From NCBI RefSeq assembly GCF_035946055.1, contig NZ_CP108364.1, positions 4,030,001-4,094,000 on the forward strand: a DNA stretch of 64,000 bases, in the 5' to 3' direction. The notes beneath the pieces are model-generated. The model made no database searches and had not been told where the DNA came from. It saw only the letters and a program-made list of their open reading frames with translations. Positions 9,267 to 17,195 of this stretch are shown one piece after another. The position numbers and the translations under genes were made by a program. Origin of the DNA: Streptomyces sp. NBC_01341 (GTDB lineage Bacteria > Actinomycetota > Actinomycetes > Streptomycetales > Streptomycetaceae). How positions within the stretch are numbered: the stretch's first letter is position 1; each line of letters opens with the position of its first letter.

Positions 9267-9365
9267 GCTTCGTGTAAGGAGCCACAGGTCCCGCCTCCGC
9301 GTGCCTCGACGTGCGCCGCGCGGAAGCGGGACCACCAGGTTTCACGGACCAGATGTGCGAGCGGT

Positions 9366-11864
9366 TCAGGTACGGACCGCGGCGTCGGGTGCGAGGTCCA
9401 GGACCTCCGTGCCGTCGTTCACCGCCCCTTCCACTCCGGGAGCGACCTTGGCGAAGACCTCGTCGGGTCCCGTCCCGGAGCTGACACCCTCGGTCAGCAG
9501 GTAAGCCTGCGCCTCTCCGACGTGGAAGTACATGCCGTGCAGCTGCAGGGAACCCGCCGCCAGCCTGCGGGCTACCGACTCGTGTGCCCGCAGATGTTCC
9601 AACTGCTGGACCACGTTGGTGAGGCAGAGTTGCTCCACCGCGTCGGTGGGCATCCTGCCCGCGATGCGAGCCCAGGAGTGGTGACGCGAACGCATTCTGT
9701 CCAGGCTCGGCAGTCCATGGCGCAACCAACGCCACAAAGGCGTACGGGGTGTTTCCGGGGCCGCCCCCAATAGGGCCTGCATGGCACCGCATCCCGAGTG
9801 GCCGCATACCGTGATGGAGTCCACCCCCAGCACGTCCACGGCGTACTCGATCGCGGCTGCCACCGAGTCGTCCTGGGCGACGGCCTCCGGAGTGCCCGGC
9901 GGGGGTACCAGGTTTCCGACGTTCCTCACAGTGAAGAGATCGCCGGGCCCACTGGCGGTGATCATGCTCGTGACCAGGCGGGAGTCGGCGCAGGTGATGA
10001 AGAGCTGGGAGGGTCGCTGCCCCTCGGCGGCCAGACGGGCCAGTTCCTCACGGACCAGGGGTGCCGTGTTGCGCTGGAAGGAGCTGAGACCGCTGAGCAG
10101 GCGATGCCCGCCCTGTCGCTCGGCCGGGGGTGCCGACGGGGTGGCTGCCGGAGGGTTTTCCCGGACCATGGGTGAGACCGTGGGCGTGGGGGCGGCTTCC
10201 TGCACGCGGTCGTGACAGTGATGGTTGCGCCACGGTGTCCATGGTCGGCAGCAGGAGTGCGCCGCCGATGCCGGCTCGGCGATCCTGCCCCCGGAACGTC
10301 CGGTGAATTCGATCCGCCCACCCATCGCGGTCTGAGCCGCGTACCAGTCCTGGATGGTCTCGTAGGCCGCATGGTCCATGAAGAAGCCGTCCAACTCGAC
10401 CACGGCGTCGACTCCGTGCGGAAGCCGTCCCAGGGCCCGGCTCAGTCGTGGCACCGCGAGGAAGGTCAGCTGTCCGCGAGCGGCCACGAGATAGCGGCCC
10501 TCCTGCTCGGACACCGTGATGCGTGTGCGGGCCAGCCGGTGGAGGGCGACCGCCACCGCAACGACGATGCCGATCGCCACCCCCTCGAGTACGCCGAAGA
10601 GGAGCACGCCGGTGATGGTGGCTCCGTACACCAGGAACTCACGGTGTTTGTGCACCTTGCGGATGTGCGCGAAGTTGACCATCTGGATGCCGACCACCAT
10701 GACCAGCGCGGCGAGCGCGGCCAGAGGAATCCATTCGAGCGCCGTGACAAGCAAAGCTGCCGACAGCAGCACCCATACGCCGTGCAGAACCGTGGAAGCA
10801 CGGCTCTCTGCGCCTGCCCGCACGTTCGCGGAGCTGCGTACCGCACCCCCGGAGACTGCCAGTCCTCCGACAAGCCCTGACAATGTGTTGGCGACGCCCT
10901 GGGCGCGCAGCTCCCGGTCGAGATCCGAGCGTTTGACGGGCGGAAGCGGTGCCGCCCCGTCCTTAGGGGCCGACATCACCCGGTCGGCCGACATCTTGTC
11001 CACGGAGACGGCGGCCAGCAGGGACTCCAAGCTCGCGACGAGCATGACGGTGAACACCGCTGTGGCGAGCGCGGCCACCGGGCCCTGCGGTACCTCGGGC
11101 AGGGCGTGCGAGCGCCATGACGGAAGGTCGACCCGGGCGATTCCCGGCGCCGTCGCGGCGGCTACGGCCGTTGCCGAGACCACGGCGGCGAGCGCGGCCG
11201 GAATCCTTCCCATCATCGATCCGATGCGGCCAGGCAGGCGTGGCCACACGATCAGGAGGAGGATCGTCAGCGCTCCGATGAGGGGAGCGGCCGGATCGGA
11301 CTGCGCGAGGCGGGCCGGGAGTGCAAGCGCGTTGTCGAGCGCGGAGCTTTGAGGGCCTCCGCCGAGCACGATGTGGACCTGGGCGAGGGCGATCGCCACC
11401 CCGATGCCCGCGAGCGTGCCGTGCACGATGGCCGGGCTGACGGCCAATGCGCTACGGGCGGCTCTCAGTGAGCCGAGCAGAATCTGCAGGAGGCCTGCGC
11501 CTACGGTGATCGCACAGGTGGTGCGCCAGCCGTAGATCTGGATCAACTCGGCCGTGACAACGGTCAGTCCCGCGGACGGTCCACTGACCTGGAGGGGGGT
11601 GCCTCCGAGCGACCCGGCGACGATGCCGCCGATTGCCGCCGAGACCAGGCCGGCCGCCAAGGGGGCGTCCATGGCCACGGCCAGCCCGAGCGACATGGGC
11701 ACGGCGATGAGGAAGACAGTGATCGATGCGGACAGGTCGGCACCGGAGACGCGGAAGCGTCCGCGGCGGGGTGGCGGACTGTGGTGCCGCTTGAAGCCCG
11801 ACGCCCGGGAGAGGCGCGAACTGCGGGATGAGTGGTCATTGCGGGTGGGGACGCAGGCAGACAT
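9366..11864 (-). CDS. SulP-family transporter fused to beta-carbonic anhydrase
   Basis: An 832-residue two-part protein. Residues about 40-440 form a SulP/SLC26-type transporter with roughly a dozen hydrophobic segments (starting at SASITVFLIAVPMSLGLAVAMDAPLAAG and including PLQVSGPSAGLTVV). A STAS-like domain follows (about 460-560). After a Pro/Ala-rich linker, residues about 600-800 form a beta-carbonic anhydrase with zinc ligands in CADSRL and CGHSGCGAM. The likely role is bicarbonate (or another anion) uptake coupled to CO2/bicarbonate interconversion at the inner membrane face. The STAS end (SAAHSCCRPWTPWRNHHCHDRV) is unusually Cys/His-rich. It diverges from the deacetylase-like lipoprotein gene. 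Confidence 0.9.
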   Translation of the reverse strand: MSACVPTRNDHSSRSSRLSRASGFKRHHSPPPRRGRFRVSGADLSASITVFLIAVPMSLGLAVAMDAPLAAGLVSAAIGGIVAGSLGGTPLQVSGPSAGLTVVTAELIQIYGWRTTCAITVGAGLLQILLGSLRAARSALAVSPAIVHGTLAGIGVAIALAQVHIVLGGGPQSSALDNALALPARLAQSDPAAPLIGALTILLLIVWPRLPGRIGSMMGRIPAALAAVVSATAVAAATAPGIARVDLPSWRSHALPEVPQGPVAALATAVFTVMLVASLESLLAAVSVDKMSADRVMSAPKDGAAPLPPVKRSDLDRELRAQGVANTLSGLVGGLAVSGGAVRSSANVRAGAESRASTVLHGVWVLLSAALLVTALEWIPLAALAALVMVVGIQMVNFAHIRKVHKHREFLVYGATITGVLLFGVLEGVAIGIVVAVAVALHRLARTRITVSEQEGRYLVAARGQLTFLAVPRLSRALGRLPHGVDAVVELDGFFMDHAAYETIQDWYAAQTAMGGRIEFTGRSGGRIAEPASAAHSCCRPWTPWRNHHCHDRVQEAAPTPTVSPMVRENPPAATPSAPPAERQGGHRLLSGLSSFQRNTAPLVREELARLAAEGQRPSQLFITCADSRLVTSMITASGPGDLFTVRNVGNLVPPPGTPEAVAQDDSVAAAIEYAVDVLGVDSITVCGHSGCGAMQALLGAAPETPRTPLWRWLRHGLPSLDRMRSRHHSWARIAGRMPTDAVEQLCLTNVVQQLEHLRAHESVARRLAAGSLQLHGMYFHVGEAQAYLLTEGVSSGTGPDEVFAKVAPGVEGAVNDGTEVLDLAPDAAVRT

Positions 11865-12032
11865 GTTCCCGTCTCCTCCGGGGCAGCGCGGTCGCGGTAT
11901 GTGACTGACGGCGGCCGTGGATCACGGCGTGCGGCGGTGGGGTGAAGCGGCGGGATTCTCAACTCTCAGTAAATGAATCGTAATGGAGAGTAAAGAGTAG
12001 TGTCCATGTTTTCGAGCAAATAGCGCATTTGG

Positions 12033-12048
12033 TCACTCGTTCAAGTGA
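12033..12048. promoter_or_regulatory. Inverted repeat in the divergent sulP-CA / lipoprotein promoter region
   Basis: TCACT-N6-AGTGA (12033-12048) is a clean dyad in the AT-rich 300-base gap (11865-12163) between the divergent transporter-anhydrase and deacetylase genes. A second dyad, ACTCTC (11962-11967) and GAGAGT (11986-11991), lies nearer the transporter start. Both look like operators, but I cannot assign a regulator. The gap holds no gene. Confidence 0.4.
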
Positions 12049-12163
12049 ATAAGCAGCTTTTCGTCCGGCTTGTCGTACTGGTTTCCGCAGCTCTGCGTGT
12101 GAGGTTGGCCGCGCCGTGTCGGCGTTACGACGCGCGACCTCCTGCAAGGAAGAGGGTGGACGG

Positions 12164-13486
12164 ATGATGGCCGCCACGAAGCGGATCGCCCTGGGTGCCG
12201 TGGTCACGGCGCTGATCGCCGGTCTGGCCGGCTGCTCGGGGCTGGGTACGGGAGCCGCCGGTCCCGGCGCCGGGAAGAAGCCGGCTGAGGGCAACTCGCC
12301 GGCTGCGGCGCCGAAGGCTGCGGTCACCCTCATCGGGGACGGTTCCACCGCCTTCACCGGACCTCAGCCGAAGCTCCCCGCGGTGAAGCGCCTGAAGGCC
12401 GGTCAGAAGCCGCCGCAATTCGTGGTGTTCTCCTGGGACGGTGCTGGTGAGGACAGTCAGAAGTTGTTCTCGCATTTCCGGGCCGTATCCAAGAAGTACG
12501 ACGCCAGGATGACGTACTTCCTCAGCGGTGTGTATCTCCTGCCGGAGGAGAAGAAGGCGCTCTATGACCCGCCACAGCACTCTGAGGGCCGCTCCGACAT
12601 CGGGTTCAACGACGCTGAGGGAATCCGTGACACCCTCACGGAGCTCCGGGCCGCGTGGCTCGACGGCAACGAGATCGGCACCCACTTCAACGGGCACTTC
12701 TGTGGTCCGGACGGAGGCGTCGGCACCTGGTCCGTGGACGAGTGGAAGAGCGAGATCAGTCAGGCGAAGTCGTTCGTGAAGAGCTGGAAGACCAACGTCC
12801 CGGCCCTCAAGAACGAAGCGCCGCTGCCGTTCGACTACGAGAAGGAGCTCGTCGGCGCCCGTACTCCTTGCCTCGAGGGTCAGAAGAACATGGTCGCGGC
12901 AGCGCGGACGATGGGCTTCCGCTACGACTCCAGCGGTATCGGCAACCAGGTCTGGCCTTCGAAGAAGGAGGGACTCTGGGATCTCCCGCTGCAGCTTGTC
13001 CCTGTGCCGGGCCGGGCGTTCGAGACGCTGTCGATGGACTACAACTTCATGTTCAACCAGTCAGGCACGACGCAGGGTGACCCGACCAAGCACGCGTACT
13101 GGGGCAACCAGATGCGTGATGGTCTGCTCCAGGCGTTCGACCGCGCCTACAACGGAAACCGTGCCCCACTGATCATCGGTAACCACTTCGAATCCTGGAA
13201 TGGTGGCACGTACATGCGTGCGATCGAGGAGACGATCAAGACCGTTTGCACCCAGCGGGATGTGCAGTGCGTTTCCTTCCGCCAGCTCGCCGACTGGCTG
13301 GATGCACAGGACCCCGCGACGCTGGCCAAGCTCGGCACTCTGAAGGTTGGCCAGGCACCCAAGCCCGGCTGGGCGGCCTTTCTCGCCGGCGCTGCTCAGG
13401 CCGACGCCTCGGGGAGTCCCGTGCCCGCCGGGCCCGACGGACGGCCGGCCGGCACGGGTGCCGAAGAAAGCGCTGGACGGGACTGA
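12164..13486 (+). CDS. Lipoprotein with polysaccharide-deacetylase-like domain
   Basis: Predicted extracellular lipoprotein of 440 residues. A basic n-region and hydrophobic core end in the lipobox LAGC (Cys24). Residues about 80-370 resemble the NodB/polysaccharide-deacetylase fold. FSWDGAGED fits the degenerate first motif with its catalytic Asp, and GTHFNGHF supplies the HxxxH metal ligands. Aromatic-rich repeats and YNGNRAPLIIGNHFE near the end fit the family's later motifs. The likely role is removal of acetyl groups from a cell-wall or extracellular glycan; the substrate is unknown. ATG at 12164 or 12167 follows AAGGAAGAGGG. The tail (about 400-440) is low-complexity. Confidence 0.8.
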   Translation: MMAATKRIALGAVVTALIAGLAGCSGLGTGAAGPGAGKKPAEGNSPAAAPKAAVTLIGDGSTAFTGPQPKLPAVKRLKAGQKPPQFVVFSWDGAGEDSQKLFSHFRAVSKKYDARMTYFLSGVYLLPEEKKALYDPPQHSEGRSDIGFNDAEGIRDTLTELRAAWLDGNEIGTHFNGHFCGPDGGVGTWSVDEWKSEISQAKSFVKSWKTNVPALKNEAPLPFDYEKELVGARTPCLEGQKNMVAAARTMGFRYDSSGIGNQVWPSKKEGLWDLPLQLVPVPGRAFETLSMDYNFMFNQSGTTQGDPTKHAYWGNQMRDGLLQAFDRAYNGNRAPLIIGNHFESWNGGTYMRAIEETIKTVCTQRDVQCVSFRQLADWLDAQDPATLAKLGTLKVGQAPKPGWAAFLAGAAQADASGSPVPAGPDGRPAGTGAEESAGRD

Positions 13487-13509
13487 GCCACCTGGTTCTT
13501 TCCGTACGG

Positions 13510-14511
13510 TCAGGCCGGCTGGGTAGCGCTCGCCACGGTGCGGTGCTCATCCAGGACGAAGGCGGGGTCGACCTGGGCAGCCAGGTCGGCGCCCGTCTTC
13601 TCGTTGCCCCAGCTCTCCGCGTTCTTCAGGTGGAAGTGCACCATCTGCCGGGTGTAGCGCTCCCAGTCGCGCAGTTCGTACGAATCCTCCGCGGCATTCT
13701 GCAGAGCCTGCAGAGCCATCCGGTTGTCCGCCTCCAGCAGGTCGAACGGTGCGGGGCGGCCCTTCTCCATCGCTCGTACCCAGTTGGAATGGCCGACACC
13801 GACCAGCAGGTCTTCGCCGACCTCCGCCTTCAGGAAGTCGAGGTCGTCCTGGCCCTGCACCTTGTTGCCGACCACCTTCAGCGCGACGCCGAAGTCGCGC
13901 GCGTAATCCTTGTACTGCCGGTAGACGGAAACGCCTTTCCGGGTCGGCTCGGCGACGAGGAAGGTCATGTCGAAACGCGTGAACATCCCTGACGCGAAAG
14001 AGTCCGAACCAGCCGTCATGTCCACCACGACGTACTCGTCGGGGCCGTCGACCAGGTGGTTGAGGCAGAGTTCGACCGCCCCGACCTTCGAGTGGTAGCA
14101 GGCCACTCCGAGGTCGGACTCGGTGAACGGACCGGTGACCATCAGCCGGATGTCCCCGTCGTCGAGCGCGACTGTGCGGGCGCAGGCGTCGTAGACGGGA
14201 TTGTCCTCGCGGACGCGCAGCAGCCGCGAGCCCTGCCCGGGCGGCGTTGTCTTGATCATGGTCGCCGAGGAGGTGATGCGCGGGTTGTTACCGCGCAGGT
14301 AGTCCTTGATGAGGGGGAGCTGGGACCCCATGGCGGGCAGCGTGGCTGCCTCGTCCTCGTTCAGGCCGAGGGCGGCTCCGAGATGCTGGTTGATGTCGGC
14401 GTCCACTGCGACGACATGGGCTTCATTGGCGGCGAGGTGACGGATGAAGAGCGAGGACAGCGTTGTCTTGCCGCTGCCGCCCTTACCCACGAAAGCGATC
14501 TTCATGTTCAC
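13510..14511 (-). CDS. CooC/MinD-like ATPase
   Basis: A 333-residue SIMIBI-class P-loop ATPase. The deviant Walker A motif GKGGSGKTTL is at residues 9-18, VDADINQHLGAALG follows in the switch I region, and VVDMTAGSDSF is the Walker B region. The order and spacing resemble CooC, the nickel-insertion ATPase of carbon monoxide dehydrogenase, and related cobyrinic-acid-synthase-like proteins. No CO dehydrogenase gene is present, so the name describes fold rather than role. It has a probable C-terminal regulatory extension (MVHFHLKNAESW...). It starts ATGAACATG and is divergent by 95 bases from the Fic-like gene, suggesting shared control. Confidence 0.8.
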   Translation of the reverse strand: MNMKIAFVGKGGSGKTTLSSLFIRHLAANEAHVVAVDADINQHLGAALGLNEDEAATLPAMGSQLPLIKDYLRGNNPRITSSATMIKTTPPGQGSRLLRVREDNPVYDACARTVALDDGDIRLMVTGPFTESDLGVACYHSKVGAVELCLNHLVDGPDEYVVVDMTAGSDSFASGMFTRFDMTFLVAEPTRKGVSVYRQYKDYARDFGVALKVVGNKVQGQDDLDFLKAEVGEDLLVGVGHSNWVRAMEKGRPAPFDLLEADNRMALQALQNAAEDSYELRDWERYTRQMVHFHLKNAESWGNEKTGADLAAQVDPAFVLDEHRTVASATQPA

Positions 14512-14606
14512 CTACGGTAGCGGTTTGATTGCTCTTTGTGTCCAGGCTTCGTGAAGAAAGACACTTCGCGGTGGCGTAGGCGCAGGGGCGCGTAGCCTTG
14601 CTACTT

Positions 14607-15431
14607 ATGAGTACGACTTCCTCGGACCCGCTTGCCGCCCTGGCCGCCCTGCCGGGCGTCACCGGCGCGGTGGACTCCGTTCGCAAGGCTGTGGACCGGG
14701 TCTACGGCCATCGAGTGATGCGGCGCCGCGGTAACGAGGTCACCGCGGAAGCGGCCCTGCGTGGCGCCCGGGGTTCAGCTGCCCTCTCGGGCGCCGACTG
14801 GAACCTCGAAGAGGTGCGCAGGCGTACGGATTTCAGTGGTGAGCCGGAGGCCCGAACCGTCGGTGCCGCTCTGCGGCTCACGGCGGAGGCGGGGCAGTTG
14901 CTCTCCATCTGGCGGCAGTCGCCTGTCCGGGTGCTCGCGCGTCTGCATCTCGTCGCAGCGGGCGGAGCCGTCCCCGACGACGGCGTCGGCCGGCCTCGGC
15001 TGTCGGGTGAGCCGGTGGAGGAGCCCGTGATCGAGGCACCTCTTCCCGACGCGGATGAGGTGTCCGGAAGGCTCGAAGGGCTGTCGCATCTGATCATCAC
15101 CGGGAGTGCGGCGCCCGCACTGGTAACCGCTGCGGTCGTCCACGGTGAGCTTCTGGCGCTACGACCCTTCGGTTCCCATAACGGTCTGGTGGCCCGGACC
15201 GCCGAGCGGATCGTGTTGATCGGTAGCGGTCTTGATCCGAAAGCGATCTGTCCCCCCGAAGTCGGTCACGCCGAACAGGGGCGGGCATCGTACGTAGCGG
15301 CGTTCGACGGGTATCTCTCGGGGCGACCCGAGGGTATGGCCGCGTGGATCACCCACTGCGGACGATCTGTGGAACTGGGCGTCAGGGAATCCACGGCGGT
15401 GTGCGAAGCCCTGCAGCGGGGCGCGGCTTAG
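14607..15431 (+). CDS. Degenerate Fic-fold protein
   Basis: A 274-residue protein of a conserved Streptomyces family usually labelled only oxidoreductase or hypothetical. Near residues 175-197, AAVVHGELLALRPFGSHNGLVAR lines up with the Fic core (HxxFExIHPFxDGNGRxxR). The catalytic His is replaced by Arg, the acidic residue by Ser, the following Gly by His and the first Arg by Leu, while N-G and the last Arg remain. Upstream, SAALSGADWNLEEVRRR (about 57-73) resembles the inhibitory-helix region of Fic N-terminal domains. Classical AMP-transfer is therefore unlikely. The ATG at 14607 is preferred over an in-frame TTG at 14598. It diverges from the CooC-like ATPase. Confidence 0.65.
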   Translation: MSTTSSDPLAALAALPGVTGAVDSVRKAVDRVYGHRVMRRRGNEVTAEAALRGARGSAALSGADWNLEEVRRRTDFSGEPEARTVGAALRLTAEAGQLLSIWRQSPVRVLARLHLVAAGGAVPDDGVGRPRLSGEPVEEPVIEAPLPDADEVSGRLEGLSHLIITGSAAPALVTAAVVHGELLALRPFGSHNGLVARTAERIVLIGSGLDPKAICPPEVGHAEQGRASYVAAFDGYLSGRPEGMAAWITHCGRSVELGVRESTAVCEALQRGAA

Positions 15432-15485
15432 GGCCGACGTGACCCGCCACCGGCCGGAGCTGGGCGTCATGGCGGGGTAAGGGTT

Positions 15486-15513
15486 GCGGCGGTACCGGAT
15501 TCGGTACCGCCGC
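15486..15513 (+). terminator. Hairpin terminator after the Fic-like gene
   Basis: Perfect 11-bp arms GCGGCGGTACC and GGTACCGCCGC flank the loop GGATTC. It starts about 55 bases after the Fic-like stop codon. No U-tract is present. It could also serve the convergent HAD gene transcript. Confidence 0.7.
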
Positions 15514-15856
15514 TGGCACGTCCGCCGGGTTACCAGGCGTCCTCGAGATATGCCCATCAGGTCGGGTTCATTGCCCGTCACCTGGTGCGGCTGGCCCGTA
15601 ATCGACGGGTCGACGTCGCGTGGGTGCTCAGCTTTCGTGCGCGGTCCGTGGGGCCGTTCGTGCGTGAATGGGTGATCCTCTCGGATGTCCCAGGTCTCGC
15701 GGGCCGGTAATCCCTTTTTACTCCAGGACCCGGTGCAGAGGAACCCCTGGGCAGATTTCTTTACTTTTGGTTTCAAATAGGGGTGAATCGTGCATTTGTA
15801 GGCATCCGCGAAGTCGTGCCGGAAGCTACGCTTCGGCTTCGACTGCACCCCGCCCG
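15514..15856. other. Intergenic region between convergent Fic-like and HAD genes
   Basis: About 340 bases with no supported gene. The sub-stretch 15710-15800 is distinctly AT-richer than its surroundings (runs such as CCCTTTTTACT and TTTCTTTACTTTTGG). An imperfect CCAGG/CCTGG dyad lies around 15723-15750. It may hold 3' ends of the flanking transcripts; I see no promoter or small-RNA motif I can name. Confidence 0.4.
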
Positions 15857-16696
15857 TCAGAATGCTGCCGCGGCGGCACGGCGACGGTTGGTGTACCAAA
15901 CCAGCCCTGCCGTCAAGGCCGCGGCGCCTACCGCTGCGGCGGCTACGAGAGCCGGACGTGGCGGCATCGAGAACGCGGGCAGGCGTTGCTTCAGGCGGAC
16001 AGGCCGGTCGAAGACGAGAACTGGCCATTCGCGGAGGGCTGCCTCCCGTCGCAGGGCCCGGTCCGGGTTGACGGCGTAGGGGTGGCCGACCGCGTCGAGC
16101 ATCGGCACGTCCGTGGCCGAGTCGCTGTAGGCGTAGCAACGCGAGAGGTCGTAGCCCTCCGATTCGGCGAGAGCCCTGATCGCCTCCGCCTTTGTCGGCC
16201 CGTACGCGTAGTACTCGATCTCGCCGGTGAAGCAGCCGTCGTCGCCGACGACCATCCGGGTCGCGACGACCCGGTCCGCGCCGAGGAGTTCCCCGATGGG
16301 TTCGACTACTTCGGCCCCTGAGCTCGAAACGATGACGACATCGCGCCCGGCGGTGTGATGCTCCTCGATGAGGGTCGCTGCTTCGTCGTAGATGATCGGG
16401 TCGATCAGGTCATGCAGGGTCTCGGCCACCAGATCCTTGACCTGCTGGACGTTCCAACCCTTGCAGAGTGCCGAGAGGTACTCGCGCATCCGCTCCATCT
16501 GGTCGTGATCGGCGCCTCCGGCGAGGAACACGAACTGGATGTACGCGGTGCGCAGAACGGCGCGGCGGTTGATCAGCCCGCCCTGGTAGAAGGACTTGCT
16601 GAAGGTCAGCGTCGATGACTTCGCAATGACCGTCTTGTCCAGGTCGAAGAAGGCTGCGGTGCGCGGCGAGAAGCAGTTTTCCACAAAGGTGAGCAT
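15857..16696 (-). CDS. HAD-IB family phosphatase with C-terminal membrane anchor
   Basis: A 279-residue SerB/CicA-like HAD-superfamily IB hydrolase. Motif I is FFDLDKTV (both Asp present), motif II is VIVSSSGAEVVEP, the Lys motif is in GPTKAEAIRAL, and motif IV is YAYSDSATDVPML. Residues about 245-265 form a single hydrophobic segment (ALVAAAAVGAAALTAGLVWY) followed by Arg-rich residues, predicting a C-tail membrane anchor with the catalytic domain in the cytosol. Similar proteins in Streptomyces are annotated as morphological-differentiation-associated; I know of no confirmed substrate. Its promoter region is shared with the 6C RNA. Confidence 0.88.
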   Translation of the reverse strand: MLTFVENCFSPRTAAFFDLDKTVIAKSSTLTFSKSFYQGGLINRRAVLRTAYIQFVFLAGGADHDQMERMREYLSALCKGWNVQQVKDLVAETLHDLIDPIIYDEAATLIEEHHTAGRDVVIVSSSGAEVVEPIGELLGADRVVATRMVVGDDGCFTGEIEYYAYGPTKAEAIRALAESEGYDLSRCYAYSDSATDVPMLDAVGHPYAVNPDRALRREAALREWPVLVFDRPVRLKQRLPAFSMPPRPALVAAAAVGAAALTAGLVWYTNRRRAAAAAF

Positions 16697-16789
16697 AGGG
16701 GCCCGCCATTCGGCGTAAACCGCGGCGGGTGGGTTTGCCTGAGAAGGCGCTCGGGTACACCATGGAAGTCACGGATCGTTCGCGACCGT

Positions 16790-16870
16790 GCTAACCCGGT
16801 CCGGCTCCTCCCCCCCCGAGTCGGCCGTGGGGACGACCCCCGCTCTCCCCCCCGGCGGGGGTCGTCGCAT
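16790..16870 (+). ncRNA. 6C small RNA
   Basis: Two adjacent hairpins each present a run of at least six cytosines in the loop, the defining feature of the actinobacterial 6C RNA family (Rfam 6C). Hairpin 1 has arms CCGGCTC (16801-16807) and GAGTCGG (16818-16824) with a loop containing eight consecutive C. Hairpin 2 has 12-bp arms GACGACCCCCGC (16832-16843) and GCGGGGGTCGTC (16855-16866) with a loop containing seven C. Hairpin 2 probably also terminates transcription. Exact transcript ends cannot be set from sequence. The RNA is known in S. coelicolor as a sporulation-associated small RNA; its target is, to my knowledge, unsettled. Confidence 0.88.
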
Positions 16871-17022
16871 GTCCGGACCCGTTTCCGGCTTCACGATCCA
16901 AACTCCTCCCCTTGCCGCGTGCCCAGGTCGCCCCCCTGTGGAGCGGGTTGCTTTGATCATGCATGGTCACTCACTGTAGCGAAAGGGCTGCGCTCCGAAA
17001 GTCCCCTGTACGAGCGACCGAG

Positions 17023-17049
17023 TTATTCACAATGCCGCGGTTGTCCACA
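17023..17049 (+). promoter_or_regulatory. Pair of DnaA boxes upstream of the Tad-like operon
   Basis: TTATTCACA (17023-17031) and TTGTCCACA (17041-17049) are two consensus-type DnaA boxes in the same orientation, 18 bases start to start. The second is the preferred Streptomyces form. A weaker GATCCACAC follows at 17062-17070. They sit in the otherwise empty 330-base region between the 6C RNA and the ssd-like gene, about 150 bases before that gene. Intergenic placement and clustering favour function in DnaA titration or transcriptional control over chance. Confidence 0.55.
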
Positions 17050-17195
17050 GTTTTCGAGCAAGATCCACACGTTTTCCCGAGGCGCTGCATGTTGTTTCCA
17101 CCCGTGAAGACCGCGGGTTCCGGAATCGCGCATCTCGGAAGGCATCGAGCCGTCGCGAATCCGCAGTGAAGGGACCGGAGAAGGGGCCGGAGATC

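Noticed and set aside
6926..9277. 783-codon plus-strand frame opposite acs
   Set aside because: It mirrors the acs coding sequence; composition is Gly/Arg/Asp-rich with no recognisable motif.
16678..16687. TTTTCCACA as an additional DnaA box
   Set aside because: It lies inside the 5' coding part of the HAD gene and deviates from consensus; chance is sufficient.
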